Source of the DNA: Coix lacryma-jobi var. lacryma-jobi
Lineage: Eukaryota > Streptophyta > Magnoliopsida > Poales > Poaceae
Length of the DNA: 64,000 bases
Direction: 5' to 3'
NCBI GenBank assembly: GCA_009763385.1
Contig: CM019824.1
Location: 106,038,660 to 106,102,659, forward strand
Below, one piece after another: positions 32,462 to 43,760 of the stretch. The translations under genes were made by a program, and so were the position numbers. The notes under the pieces were generated by a model. That model saw nothing but the letters and a program-made list of their open reading frames with translations. It did no database searches and was not told where the DNA came from. Position 1 is the stretch's first letter, and every line of letters starts with the position of its first letter.

Positions 32462-33924
32462 TTGCTTGTCAACACCACTAGCTGAAAGCTCGATACCAAA
32501 TGAAGACTGCATAAGAAGCAGCTACTGCTAGTCCCTCAAGATAGAGGCACAGAGGCTCAACACAACCAGCAGTAAGCCCGATACCAATCAAGAACCATCA
32601 AAACATGGTGAAGACAGCTAGTCCCTCAAGACAGAGGCACAGAGGCTCGACGCAACTAGCTGAAAAGATCGATATCAAATAAAACGGACTCGGAGGAGGC
32701 AGAAAAACTCCCCCTCACTCAAAGAACTCCCCCTCAGCAAGTGAAGCATAAAATGCAAATTGTCACCACAGAAAGTCTAAAAATCCCAAAAACTCATCAT
32801 TGGAAACATTCTCCCCCTTGGGGGCAATTTGCAATCAAAAGAGAGGAGAAAAGGACTCAAGTAAGTAAATCGGAGCTAGTTCATGCCTAACGGAGTCAAG
32901 TAACTGCATATGAGTTAAAAATGCAAGTTAGCAGCTTCAGGTATATACTCGAAAGAGTGAAATAATGCTCTAAAGAGTGCTGATCCGACTACTAAGCAAC
33001 ATGCAAAAGTGCTAGCAAAGGCTCAAACTGATCACTAAATACAAGATATGAATGCATAAGCTAAATGAGCAGTTTTAAGCCATTCAGAAAGTAGTTTCAC
33101 CATTAAAATAGCACTAAACATGTATAGACAGGAAGTCAAACAAGTGCTAAACATGTATAAAAGGTGAACTACCCCTAGCAAAGTTCGATCATCATGCTAT
33201 AGAATGAAGCAGTGACTTGTGTTTTTAAATTTTATCGGAGAATTTGCAGCGGTTATTAACACAAGCTTAAAATCAGCATGTGATTGCGAGAGGTTGAAAG
33301 CTTGTCATTGCCTAACTTTTCAACCGTGCTAAGCCTATGCATATGCAATTAGAAGCTCAAAGCATCGGTTTCGGTCTTACACTACACGGCTCAAGTTTAA
33401 CTCAAAGTGCAATGAGAAACAGTCTCGATACCGTGATGTGCTGACAAAGCAATCTCATCTCGATCTTTTCAATTCACTAACACTTGGTTCATTTTAAACA
33501 AAATATGAGCAAACCAAGCAAGTGAAAGACTCAGAACTAGAGACATAGCAACCTAGCATATATGAAATAGCTCAAGTGACATCAACACATCCTTCACATG
33601 CTAGTTGCTAATCTCAATGGTGAACATGTATCAAATTTCAAGTTTCATTAAGCATGTTCATCATTCTGAAAAATATAGCTTAGCCCACAACATGTAGCAG
33701 TGATCAAGGAGAGCCTAAGCTACAAGCATCATCGTATATCATCGAAGCATACACTAATCAGAGCATAAGTTTATTCTAAGGAATATAGACATGAAGCTTG
33801 AAAATGCAAGATGAATGCATGATGAAGTCAGAATCGGAGACAAAACAAAGCCAAAATGACTCAAGACCCAAAAACAACAAAGGATCAGAAAGTCAGTGTA
33901 CAACAAGCAAAATGCTTCCCCGAT
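32462..33924 (-). other. Sire2 3' untranslated region
   Basis: No coding frame. Two copies of a ~44-bp motif (AGTCCCTCAAGA(T/C)AGAGGCACAG, 32531-32575 and 32610-32655) contain inverted CCTC/GAGG and CTAGT/ACTAG pairs. TTCTCCCCCTTGGGGGCAAT at 32811 is a conserved-looking Sirevirus signal. The AT-rich remainder (33300-33450) closely matches Sire3 at 39950-40140. Confidence 0.6.
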
Positions 33925-35538
33925 CTAAAAGGGGAAACACACACCAAGCTCACCTCTCAACCTAGCAAAAGTTGAGAGATCCAAAGGCTTGGTGAAAATA
34001 TCCGCAACCTGGTTATGGGTGTCTACATGCCTAAGATCAATGTCGCCTTTCTCATAGTGATCTCGAAGAAAGTGAAAGCGAACATCGATGTGTTTGGTTT
34101 TAGAATGAAGAACAGGGTTCTTTGCTACACTAATGGCAGAAGTGTTGTCGCAAAGCAAAGGGACCCGACTAAAATCTAGACCAAAATCACGCAATGTAGC
34201 AACCATCCATAAAAGTTGCGAAGCACAAGAAGCAGCGGCAACATACTCGGCTTCAGTAGTAGACTGGGCTACGTTCGACTGTTTGCGAGAAGACCACGAA
34301 ACCAAGGAAGAGCCAAGAAACTGACAAGTCCCAGAAGTAGACTTGCGCTCAAGCCGACAGCCGGCAAAATCCGCATCGGAATAACCGCAAAGCGAGTGGG
34401 TCAAAGAAGAAGAGTACCAGAGTCCGAACTCAGTGGTGTATCGGAGGTACCTCATGATGCGCTTGACTGCTTGCTTGTGGGAAGTCCGAGGGGACGCCTG
34501 AAAATGAGCGCACAGACACACAGAAAACTGTATATCCGGCCTCGTCGCCGTCAGGTACAGGAGCGAGCCGATCATGCTCCTGTACTCCTTCTGATCAACC
34601 GGCTCTACGTCCTGGTCCGCATCCATCGCAGCAGTCGTCGGCATGGGCGTCGTAAGAGGTTTGGCCTCGCCCATGTCGAATTTCTTCAGGATGTTGTTCG
34701 TGTATTTTCCTTGATGCATGAACGTCCCGTCTCGGTTTCGCTTAATTTGCAACCCGAGAAAGAAAGTCAACTCGCCCATCATACTCATCTCGAACTCCCT
34801 GCTCATAGTATCTGAAAACTTGGCAACAAGCGCATGAGAGGAGCCACCAAAGATGATGTCATCCACGTAAATCTGGACTAACAGGGTATCATTGCCTTGC
34901 TTGAGGAGAAACAAAGTTCTATCGACCCGTCCCATTTTGAAACCCTTGGAGAGTAAAAAGGTTTTCAAACAATCATACCACGCTCTCGGGGCTTGTTTCA
35001 AACCATACAAAGCTTTTGAAAGTTTATAAACATGGTTTGGTAACTTGGGATCCTCGAAACCCGGGGGTTGCCTAACATAAACCTCTTCCTCTATATACCC
35101 ATTCAAGAAAGCACTCTTGACATCCATCTGGTAAAGCTTAAAGCCCTTTGAAGCAGCAAAGGCTAGAAGAATTCTAATGGCTTCTAGACGGGCTACAGGG
35201 GCAAAGGTTTCCTCATAGTCTATCCCCTCTTTCTGGCAGAAACACTGGGCTACTAGCCTAACCTTGTTCCTCACTACCATCCCATCCTCACCCTCTTTGT
35301 TTTTGAAAACCCATTTGGTACCTATAGGGTGGCATTCTGGTGGAGGTGGAACTAGGGTCCAAACATGGTTTCGCTCAAAGTTTTCTAGCTCCTCATGCAT
35401 GGCATTGACCCAGTTAGGATCAGAAAGTGCGTGTCCAACATCTTTGGGCTCAAAAGAAGCAACGAATGCAAAATGAGCAAAGTGAGAGATTTCATACGCT
35501 CGCGACCGCGTGACTCGTTGGTCGATACCACCGATCAT
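33925..35538 (-). CDS. Sire2 pol: reverse transcriptase and RNase H
   Basis: An uninterrupted 537-codon stretch. RT motifs: TKWVFKNK near residue 75, QMDVKSAFLNG at 137-147, YGLKQAPRAWYD, and the catalytic YVDDIIFGG at 224-232. RNase H: GYSDADFAGC, STTEAEYVA, LLCDNTSAI, and the terminal VADIFTKPL. The order after integrase is typical of Ty1/copia. The start is not real: the frame joins upstream pol after a one-base shift near 35540. AQCFCQKEG replaces the more usual AKGYSQKEG of this family, visible in Sire3, so some sites are altered. Confidence 0.93.
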   Translation of the reverse strand: MIGGIDQRVTRSRAYEISHFAHFAFVASFEPKDVGHALSDPNWVNAMHEELENFERNHVWTLVPPPPECHPIGTKWVFKNKEGEDGMVVRNKVRLVAQCFCQKEGIDYEETFAPVARLEAIRILLAFAASKGFKLYQMDVKSAFLNGYIEEEVYVRQPPGFEDPKLPNHVYKLSKALYGLKQAPRAWYDCLKTFLLSKGFKMGRVDRTLFLLKQGNDTLLVQIYVDDIIFGGSSHALVAKFSDTMSREFEMSMMGELTFFLGLQIKRNRDGTFMHQGKYTNNILKKFDMGEAKPLTTPMPTTAAMDADQDVEPVDQKEYRSMIGSLLYLTATRPDIQFSVCLCAHFQASPRTSHKQAVKRIMRYLRYTTEFGLWYSSSLTHSLCGYSDADFAGCRLERKSTSGTCQFLGSSLVSWSSRKQSNVAQSTTEAEYVAAASCASQLLWMVATLRDFGLDFSRVPLLCDNTSAISVAKNPVLHSKTKHIDVRFHFLRDHYEKGDIDLRHVDTHNQVADIFTKPLDLSTFARLRGELGVCFPF

Positions 35539-36994
35539 CTGCCATGGGGGTGAACTTGTTGAACGCTCCGGGGCGCTTGCCTCGCCGAAGTCGCCTCCCC
35601 CTCGCCAGATGCTATCGCTCCTTCAGGTGCAGCGGGTGCTCGCTGGAGAGGTGGCTCTAAAGGACCCCAAGAAGAAGACGTCGTGGGATCGGGTCCTCGA
35701 GCTGAAGTTGACGTCGCAGGGTCGACGGGGGCAGCCAGTGGAGTTGGCTTGGGATCTCCCCAATTGGCATTTTCCTGTTCCTCCTCCACAAAGATGGTCT
35801 CTCCCATCTCCTGTTCTCCTGCAACATCAAAAGCAGAAGAAACACAAGGCATAGTTTCGTCGAATGTGACCTCGCGGGTCTCCACTATCCGGTTAGTCTC
35901 AAGGTTAAGAACTCGATAAGCACGTGAATAAGGAGCATAACCAAGAAAGACCCCATTAGCAGAGCGAGATTAAAATTTGTCCAAATTGCCTTGCTTCAGG
36001 ATAAAATACTTGCACCCAAATACCCGAAAATGAGACACCTTGGGAACCCATCCAAAACGCAACTCATAAGAAGTCTTCTTCATGAAAGCTCGAAGAAAGA
36101 TGCGATTTGAAACATGGCAAGCGGTGTTGATCGCCTCGGCCCAAAAATGCCTAGGAGTCATATGCTCATCGAGCATCGTCCTGGCCATCTCAACAAGGGA
36201 CCGGTTCTTACGCTCAACAATACCGTTCTGCTGAGGGACATAAGGAGAAGAAAACTGATGCTCGATTCCATTAGAAGAACAGAAAGAGGCAAACTGTGAG
36301 TTATCAAACTCAGTACCATTATCGCTACGAATAGCTCTAATAGTATCAGGGAGAAACTCAGTTTTCAACCTCAAAATCAAATCACGAGCAAAAGAAAAGG
36401 CTTCATCCTTACCCTCCATAAAGAACACCCAAGAGTACCTCAAAAAATCATCAACGATCACTAGAACGTACCAATTCCCACCCGCTGAGCAAACCCGAGC
36501 TGGACCAACTGTGTCCATGTGTAAAAGCTCGCCAGGTCGCTTTGTCATCACCTGATTAACAGGTGGGTGGGAAGCAACAACCATCTTCCCGTGACGACAA
36601 GGATGGCAAACAAGATCCTTCTGAAACTTAAGCTTGGGCAATCCTTGGATTAGGCCAAGTGAGCTAAGTCTTGCAAGCAAGTCAAAACTCAAGTGACCGA
36701 GCCTCCTATGCCACTTCCACAAAACAGAAGAAGGACCAGCCATCAAACATCTAGCAGAGCCAAAAGAACGAGAAAAATCAGCTCTAAAAACACGGCCAAA
36801 AGGGACAATCCGACAAACAAGATCTCCCCGAGGGTCTAACACACGACTCAGACCCTTCTTAAAATGCACCTCACAATCATCCTCAAGAAGTTGCGAAACA
36901 GAAAGCAAATTGTAATGCAAGTTAGAAACCAAAGCAACATCCTTAAGAACAAAGTTCTCATTGAGCCGAATAGCTCCAAGAGAAACAACCTTAC
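35535..36994 (-). pseudogene. Sire2 pol: integrase and linker, interrupted
   Basis: Integrase zinc finger HRRLGHLSFD…CHPCRHGK. Catalytic Asp in HMDTVGPARV, Asp in IRSDNGTEF, Glu in NGIVERKNRS. A stop TAA at 35970-35972 replaces one codon in LDKF(E)SRSANGVFLGY; Sire3 reads LDKIESRS. The linker to RT continues to 35540, where a one-base indel moves the frame (HPHGR* against QMIGGIDQ). At 36994 the frame is cut by Sire3 and continues upstream at 50485: …DNSRGK joins VVSLGAIRLNEN. Confidence 0.9.
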
Positions 36995-39053
36995 TGAAGG
37001 ACCGAGAAAGCACTAGCAAGGCGACCAGAGGGGGGGTGAATGGGAGCTCAAAAATTTCCTTCAGAAACTTTGGCCAAATGTCCCAAAATCAACCCCAAGA
37101 AACGGCGACCGAAACCGTGATGATCACGACCCTTGGAAGAGGGTGGATGATCCGTAGGATCACAGCGGAGCACCACCAAGAAGAAGCAAACCAAACTCCA
37201 AAAGTTCCGGCTCGAACACAACCCCAAAAACCAAGTCCCGGACGTAGATAGACGGCTACGTCGAGAAACTCTTAAATACTTATGCTAACAAGTAGCAAAG
37301 ATACCTAGAGAGGTTCCTTGGTCAACTACAGGGCCAAACGAGAGGTCCGGAAGCCAAGCGAACAAGCCGGGAGAGCAAACGCACTAAACCGGAGCAAACA
37401 GCCAAATCCCGGACTGTCCGCGGTAGTGCCGGACTGTCCGCGGGCGAGTGGCGGACTGTCCGCCGGCAAAACTCGCCAAACAGCAAGGTCGCTGCAAAGT
37501 CCCTGGACTGTCTGTGGCTATGAACTGCGGACTATCCGCCGTTCAAACAAAAGGCAACTCAGCCGAAGAACAGTGCCACTGGTCTGGCTCGTCCCCGACT
37601 CGCGGACTCTCCGCGCCCTGAGTGGCGGACTGTCCACGGTCACACAGGGAGGGCGATTTTGAACGCCCTTCTTCCAAATCTTCTCCAAATCGATTCAAAT
37701 CAAAATCCCACGTTCCCAAACTTGGAGAGGATGATCACAGAGTAGTTAGGAGACTATCCCCAAGAAATCATCCGCTCAAATCGAGTCAATCACCGGGAAA
37801 TCAAAAGGGGAGGAGGATGAACCGAAAAAGCGCCACGAAAACAAAATCAACTCGATCTACTTGCTCGTAGGGAGATAGATGAATTCCTTCGGTGGAAATG
37901 ATCTCCTTTCAAATACGAACAAGTTGATTCAAATGGATTTCGCAAAGACGCACGGGAGAGAGAGATCGAGTGACGGGAAAATCGTGAAGAAATGAAGAAC
38001 GCGAAGAACATGAATCAAAACATGAATCAAGTCATCGATCTGCACTGCAATCGTGAGATTACGGTCTCACTTCCTCACAATCAACAGTACACAGAGGCAA
38101 GTCTCTCTGCGGATCTCAGCTAGCTACAGCAGGGGATGGGAGAGCAGGAAACCCTAAGTGCGAAAGAGCAAATGACTGAGATGCATGGGAGGAGGGTGTC
38201 TCCCGACTACTTATCCTACTACTAGCCTAAGTCTATTTCCTACTCTACCCCTCTCTATTCTAATTACAGAGCGAACCAGCTAAACCCTAGGGTTATTCTG
38301 GACCAACTCGGTGGTAGGTGTATCCGACGGCCACGCCCGCACAATTCGAAGCGTTGCCTCGACGCAACCTCCGGATCGCCGCCACGTGCCGCCCTCGCTC
38401 TGCACCCCCAGTTTTGTAGCCCAAATCGGGAAACCAGCCTTTTCAAGCCAACCCCCGGTTTTGAGGCCCAAACCGGGAAACCAGCCCACCAGCATCTGAG
38501 TTTTGAGGCCAAACTCAGCAAACCCTCAGAGCCCAGGTTTTGAGGCCCAAACCTGGAAACCATCCTCAGCCCGAGTTTTGTGGCCAAACTCGGAAACCCA
38601 CAGCCCGAGGTTTGTGGCCAAACTCGGAAACCGTCCACGCCCAGGTTTTGAGGCCCAAACCTGGAACCCGTCCATCCGATGGTTTTTCCCTGGCTCTACC
38701 ACCAAACCGACGTCGTATAGGGGATGCACTTCCCGTGCACCCAGTCCACCAACACGTGTCCCCGAGTCCACGACTCAGGCAACACATGACCGCACTTCTT
38801 CACTTGTCATCGTCACAGGCTGCCAGCCACCATAGCTGATCCTCGGGCCTCTGGTCCCTCAGTCCAAGTCTCACATCCGTCCTTCGCCACTCTTGGTCCA
38901 TCGGCACGGCACGTCTCTACTTGACCTTCACCTCGCCGTCGATCACTGCATCCGTGCTCGACACCTGCACAACACAAGCCAAAGAACATGCGCATCATAC
39001 CAGTTGACAATCACTCATCACTCAGAGACCTGGCATACACCCATGTATCCGCA
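36995..39053 (-). repeat. Sire3 3' LTR
   Basis: TGAAGGACCGAG…CATGTATCCGCA, 2059 bp. CGGACTGTCCG palindromes at 37400-37650, hairpin array at 38405-38670. Close to 48408-50479. Confidence 0.93.
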
Positions 39054-39064
39054 ATCTCCCCCTT
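39054..39064 (-). other. Sire3 polypurine tract
   Basis: Minus-strand AAGGGGGAGAT immediately before the 3' LTR start TGCGGATACATGG. Confidence 0.85.
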
Positions 39065-40556
39065 GATGAGTGCATTGTCAACTACTCACACAAATCATAA
39101 TGGAAAGAAGAAAAGAGGAAGGAAGAAGAAGAGAGAACTCGACCAAATGACCCAAAAGCCTAGCAAAGCCGAAGAAGGTCAAGTGGAAAGAGCAAAAGAA
39201 CTTGGTCCCCAAAGACATGGGCAACGGCTCGACGCAACCAGGCAAAGCAAAGCTAGCCCTCAAGAAGAGGTAGAACAGGCTCAACACCGCTAGCAAAACA
39301 CCAATCGAAAATATCGAAGCAAAATGCTAGTCCCTCAAGATAGAGGCACAGAGGCTCAACACAACTAGCAAAGAAAGCTCGATACCGATGCCTTTCGGCC
39401 AACAAGAGACAACAAAGCTCAAGCTCCCCCTCGATTAGTGCAAACAACCAAGAAAACACTCCCCCTCAAATGATCACTCGGGAAGCACAAATGATTTGCA
39501 AATTCTCCGCCTTAGTTGAAAATGCACGAATCAAGCAAACGTCTCTCCCCATCAGAAAAGGCACCAACAAAAGTGCTAACAAGGGAGGTTCTCTCCCTTC
39601 CAACATGCATATGAGTCAAAATGCCAGTTAGCAGCTTCAGGCATATATTCAGGAGAATGCAAAGATGCTCTAAACAGTATAACTCCAACTCAGCAAAGGC
39701 TCAAACTGATCACCAGATATGAAATATGAACATATGAGCAGAAAAAAGCAGTTTTGAGTCAAAAGGTATTCACCATCAAAATAGCACTAGCAATGCATAA
39801 ATAGGAGTCTGAACAAGTGCTAAACATGTATACAAGGTGAACTACCCCTAGCAAAGTTCAATCATCATGCTTAAGAATGTAACATACACTTGTGAATTCA
39901 AATTCAGATCGGAGTTGCAGCGGTGAAATTACACAAGTTCAATTATTAGCATGTGATTGCGAGAGGTTGAAAGCTTGTCATTGCCTAACTTTTCATCCGA
40001 GCGAAGCCTATGCCGAAGCAATCAGAAGCTCAAAGCTGCGGTTTCGGTCATACACTACACGGCTCAAGTTTAACTCAAAGTGCAATGAGAAACCGTCTCG
40101 ATACCGTGATGTGTTGACAAGCAGTCCCATCTCGATCTTTTCAATTTACTAAAACTTGGTTCAAGGTTTAAACATGATATGAACAGACCAAGCAAGTGAA
40201 TGACTCAGAACTAGAGACATAGCAACCTAGCATATATGAAAAGCACGTGTAAACTCAACACTTCCTACACATGCTAGTTGCATATCTTAATGGTGAACAT
40301 TTTCAGATTTTAAGTTATTAAGCAAATTCACCATTTCAAAAATAGCTCAGCTCACAACATGTACTAGTGATCAGAAAGAGCATAAGCTACAAGCATCAAC
40401 ATAAGCATCGGAGCATACTACATAGAGCATAGTTACATTCTAATGATTATAGACATGAAGCTCAGAATGTAAATGCGTATGCTAAAATGCAAGAGAAAAG
40501 AAAGACAAACGAAAGAAGGTCAGTCTAATATACAGGATCCAAAATGTTTCCCCCAT
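39065..40556 (-). other. Sire3 3' untranslated region with ~45-80 bp repeats
   Basis: Noncoding. Degenerate copies of the CTCAAGA(T)AGAGGCACAGAGGCTC motif lie near 39205, 39257 and 39327, next to the polypurine tract. The A-rich part at 39950-40140 (GATTGCGAGAGGTTGAAAGC) is shared with Sire2 at 33290-33430. Confidence 0.6.
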
Positions 40557-42608
40557 CTAAAAGGGGAAACACACACCAAGCTCACCTCTCAACCGATTAA
40601 AGGTTGATTCGTCTAAAGGCTTGGTGAAAATATCAGCCAGTTGATGATGAGTATCGACATGGCGAAGGTCGATATCACCCTTCTCCTGGTGGTCTCGCAA
40701 GAAATGAAAGCGCACATCAATGTGTTTGGTCTTTGAGTGAAGCACGGGGTTCTTAGCAACGCTAATAGCACTCGTGCTGTCACAAAGCAAAGGAACACGA
40801 GTAAAGCTCAGACCAAAATCATGCAAAGTGGCCATCATCCAAAGCAACTGGGAACAGCAGCTAGCCGCAGCAACATATTCAGCCTCTGTAGTGGACTGAG
40901 CGACACTAGACTGCTTACGAGAAGACCACGAAACAAGAGAAGAACCAATAAACTGGCAAGTCCCAGAAGTGGACTTGCGCTCAATACGGCAACCAGCAAA
41001 ATCGGCATCCGAATAACCGCAAAGGGAGAGGGTGGAGGAAGCAGAATACCAAATCCCGAACTCAGGTGAGAAACGAAGGTACCTGAATATGCGCTTCACT
41101 GCCTGACGATGAGATGTGCGCGACGACGCCTGAAAGCGCGCACGCAGACACACCGCGAACTGGATGTCCGGGCGTGTCGCCGTTAGGTAGAGGAGCAACA
41201 CGATCATGCTTCGGTACTCCTTCTGGTCCACTGCTTCTCCATCCACATCCGCATCCAGGGCAGTCATCGTCAACATGGGTGTTGGAAGAGGCTTGGCCTC
41301 ACCCATATCGAACCACTTTAGCAAGTCCTTGGTGTACTTGCCCTGGTGCACAAACGTCCCCTCTCGGGATTGCTTAATTTGCAACCCGAGAAAGAATGTC
41401 AGCTCGCCCATCATGCTCATCTCGAACTCCCTGCTCATAATATCTGCAAACTTGGCAACCAAAGCGTGAGAAGAACCACCGAAAATGATATCATCCACGT
41501 AAATCTGGACCAAGAGAGTGTCTTTGCCTTGCTTGAGGAGAAAGAGCGTTTTATCTACACATCCCATTTTAAAACCCTTAGCAAGCAAAAAAGTTTTCAA
41601 TCTATCGTACCAGGCTCTAGGGGCTTGTTTCAAACCATATAAAGCTTTGTGAAGTTTAAAAACATGGTTTGGAAACTTGGGATTTTCAAAACCGGGGGGT
41701 TGCTCAACATACACTTCTTCTTCTATGTAGCCGTTTAAGAAGGCACTCTTGACATCCATTTGAAAGAGTTTAAAACCTTTGGATGCAGCAAACGCCAAGA
41801 GTATCCTAATAGCCTCCAAACGAGCTACAGGAGCAAAAGTCTCCTCAAAGTCTATCCACTCCTTCTAACTATAACCCTTGGCCACAAGACGCGCTTTGTT
41901 CCTCACAATGTGGCCGTCCTCTACTTGTTTAGTTTTGAAAACCCATTTTGTCCCAATAGGATTACAGTTAGGAGGAGGAGGAACTAGAACCCAAACCCGA
42001 TTTCTCTCAAAGTTTTCTAACTCCTCATGCATGGCATTGACCCAATCCGGATCCGTCAAAGCGTGTCCAACATCTCGGGGCTCAAAATTAGCAACAAAAG
42101 CAGAATGAGCGAAGTGAGAGATGTGCTGTGACCTGGACCGAGTAACCCGTTCGTCGATGCTGCCGATCATCTGCTGAGGCGGGTGCTGGCGCTGAATGTG
42201 TCGTGGCGCCTCCCGAGCTGAAGTAGCCTGCCCCTCAACAGCAGCTGGTGCCTCCCCGGGTACAAATGGTACCGCTCGGGGTGGCGGATCCCACGGCCCC
42301 CAGGAGGAAGAGGTGTCAGGGCCGTGAGTCGTCGTAGAAGCCGCTCTTTGTGGCACAGCAGGTGGAGGGGGTGCTGGATCATCCATACCTTCAGCACCCT
42401 CGTCCTCGTCATCAAAAAGAGGCTCACCAACCTCATGATCACCTGCACGCTCAAAATGAGAAGAATGACAAACCATGGTCTTGTCGAAGGTGACATCAGA
42501 TGTCTCCATGACTCGGTTAGTGTCAAGGTTAAGTACACGATAAGCTCGAGTGTGAGTGCCATAACCCAAAAACACACCGTCTGAAGAACGAGACTCAATT
42601 TTATCCAA
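40557..42608 (-). pseudogene. Sire3 pol: RT and RNase H, one stop
   Basis: One frame throughout. 42608-41865 covers the integrase-RT linker (VFLGYGTHTRAYRV, acidic and Pro-rich part) and RT start (GTKWVFKTKQ, ARLVAKGYS). TAG at 41865-41867 follows; Sire2 has Gln here (FCQKEG), so CAG to TAG is likely. 41819-40557 is open: QMDVKSAFLNGY, YVDDIIFGG, GYSDADFAGC, STTEAEYVAAAS, ADIFTKPLD. It ends in ELGVCFPF followed by a stop, as in Sire2. Confidence 0.92.
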
Positions 42609-42647
42609 ATTGCCCTTTTTGAGTATAAAACAATGGCAACAAAAAAC

Positions 42648-43760
42648 TCAAAAATAACTTACCTTGGGCAGTTTTCCAAAACGCAACTCATAAGAAGTCT
42701 TTTTCAAGAAAGCTCGGAGAAAAATTCGATTGGAAATATAGCATGCAGTGCTCATAGCTTCGCCCCAATATCGCCTAGGAGTCCTATGCTCATCGAGCAT
42801 CGTCCTGGCCATCTCAACAAGGGTCCGATTCTTCCTCTCTACAACACCATTCTGAGGGGGTGTGTAGGGGGAAGAAAACTGATGCTCTAAACCCAAAGTG
42901 TTACAAAACTTCTCAAAATCTGAATTCTTGAATTCGGAACCATTATCACTCCTAATTGCTCGCATCGAGTTCAAAGGGAACTCGTTCTGAAGACGCAAAA
43001 TCAGATTGCGAGCAAAGGAGAAAGTCTCGGTCTTCTCATCTAAAAAGAAGACCCACAAATATCTCGAAAAGTCATCAACAACAACAAGCACATACCACTT
43101 CCCCCCAACCGAGCTCACCCGAGCCGGACCAACAAGGTCCATGTGCAAAAGCTCTCCAGGGCGCTTGGTCATGACCTGAGTCACTGGATGGTGGGGAGCG
43201 GCAACCATCTTCCCGTGTCTACAAGAGTGGCAAACAAGATCCTTCTCCATATGCAACTTGGGTAATCCTCGGATTAGGCCAAGTGAACTAAGCCTTGCAA
43301 GCAAGTCGAAGCTCAAATGTCCAAGTCTCCTATGCCACTTCCAAAGATCGGAGGAGGAAGGTCCAGCCACAAGACAACGAGAAGTGCCAAAAGACTCCGA
43401 GAAATTCGCACGAAAGTCTTTTCCAAAGGGCGAAATCAAACACACAAGATTGCCCTGAGGATCCAAAATACGACTGAGATTCGGTTTAAAACGAATCTCA
43501 TAGTCGTCATCAAAAAGTTGCGAAACAGAAAGAAGGTTAAAGTGCAAGTTAGAAACAAGAGCAACATCGCGCAACACAAAGTGCTCATTAACTCGCACCG
43601 ACCCGCGAGATAATACCTTACCTTTGCTATTGTCGCCGAAGGTTATGTACTCCTTTCCGGCAACAGGGCTAAGGCTGGAGAACCACTTGGCGTTTCCGGT
43701 CATGTGCCTCGAGCAACCAGAATCCACCAACCAAATGTCCTCCAACCGTTTTACCTACAT
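42648..43760 (-). pseudogene. Sire3 pol start: protease remnant and integrase
   Basis: ATG at 43758-43760 overlaps the gag stop (TGATG) but is followed at once by TAG, probably from CAG as in Sire2 (ATGCAGGAA). Then come WLVDSGCSRHMTG (protease/CCHC-like start of copia pol), zinc finger HRRLGHLSFD…CHSCRHGK, Asp in HMDLVGPARV, Asp in IRSDNGSEF, and Glu in NGVVERKNRT. TGA at 42648-42650 replaces an Arg (VSYF-R-VFGC; Sire2 reads VSHFRVFGC), so CGA to TGA. The frame continues in 42608-40557. Confidence 0.92.
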
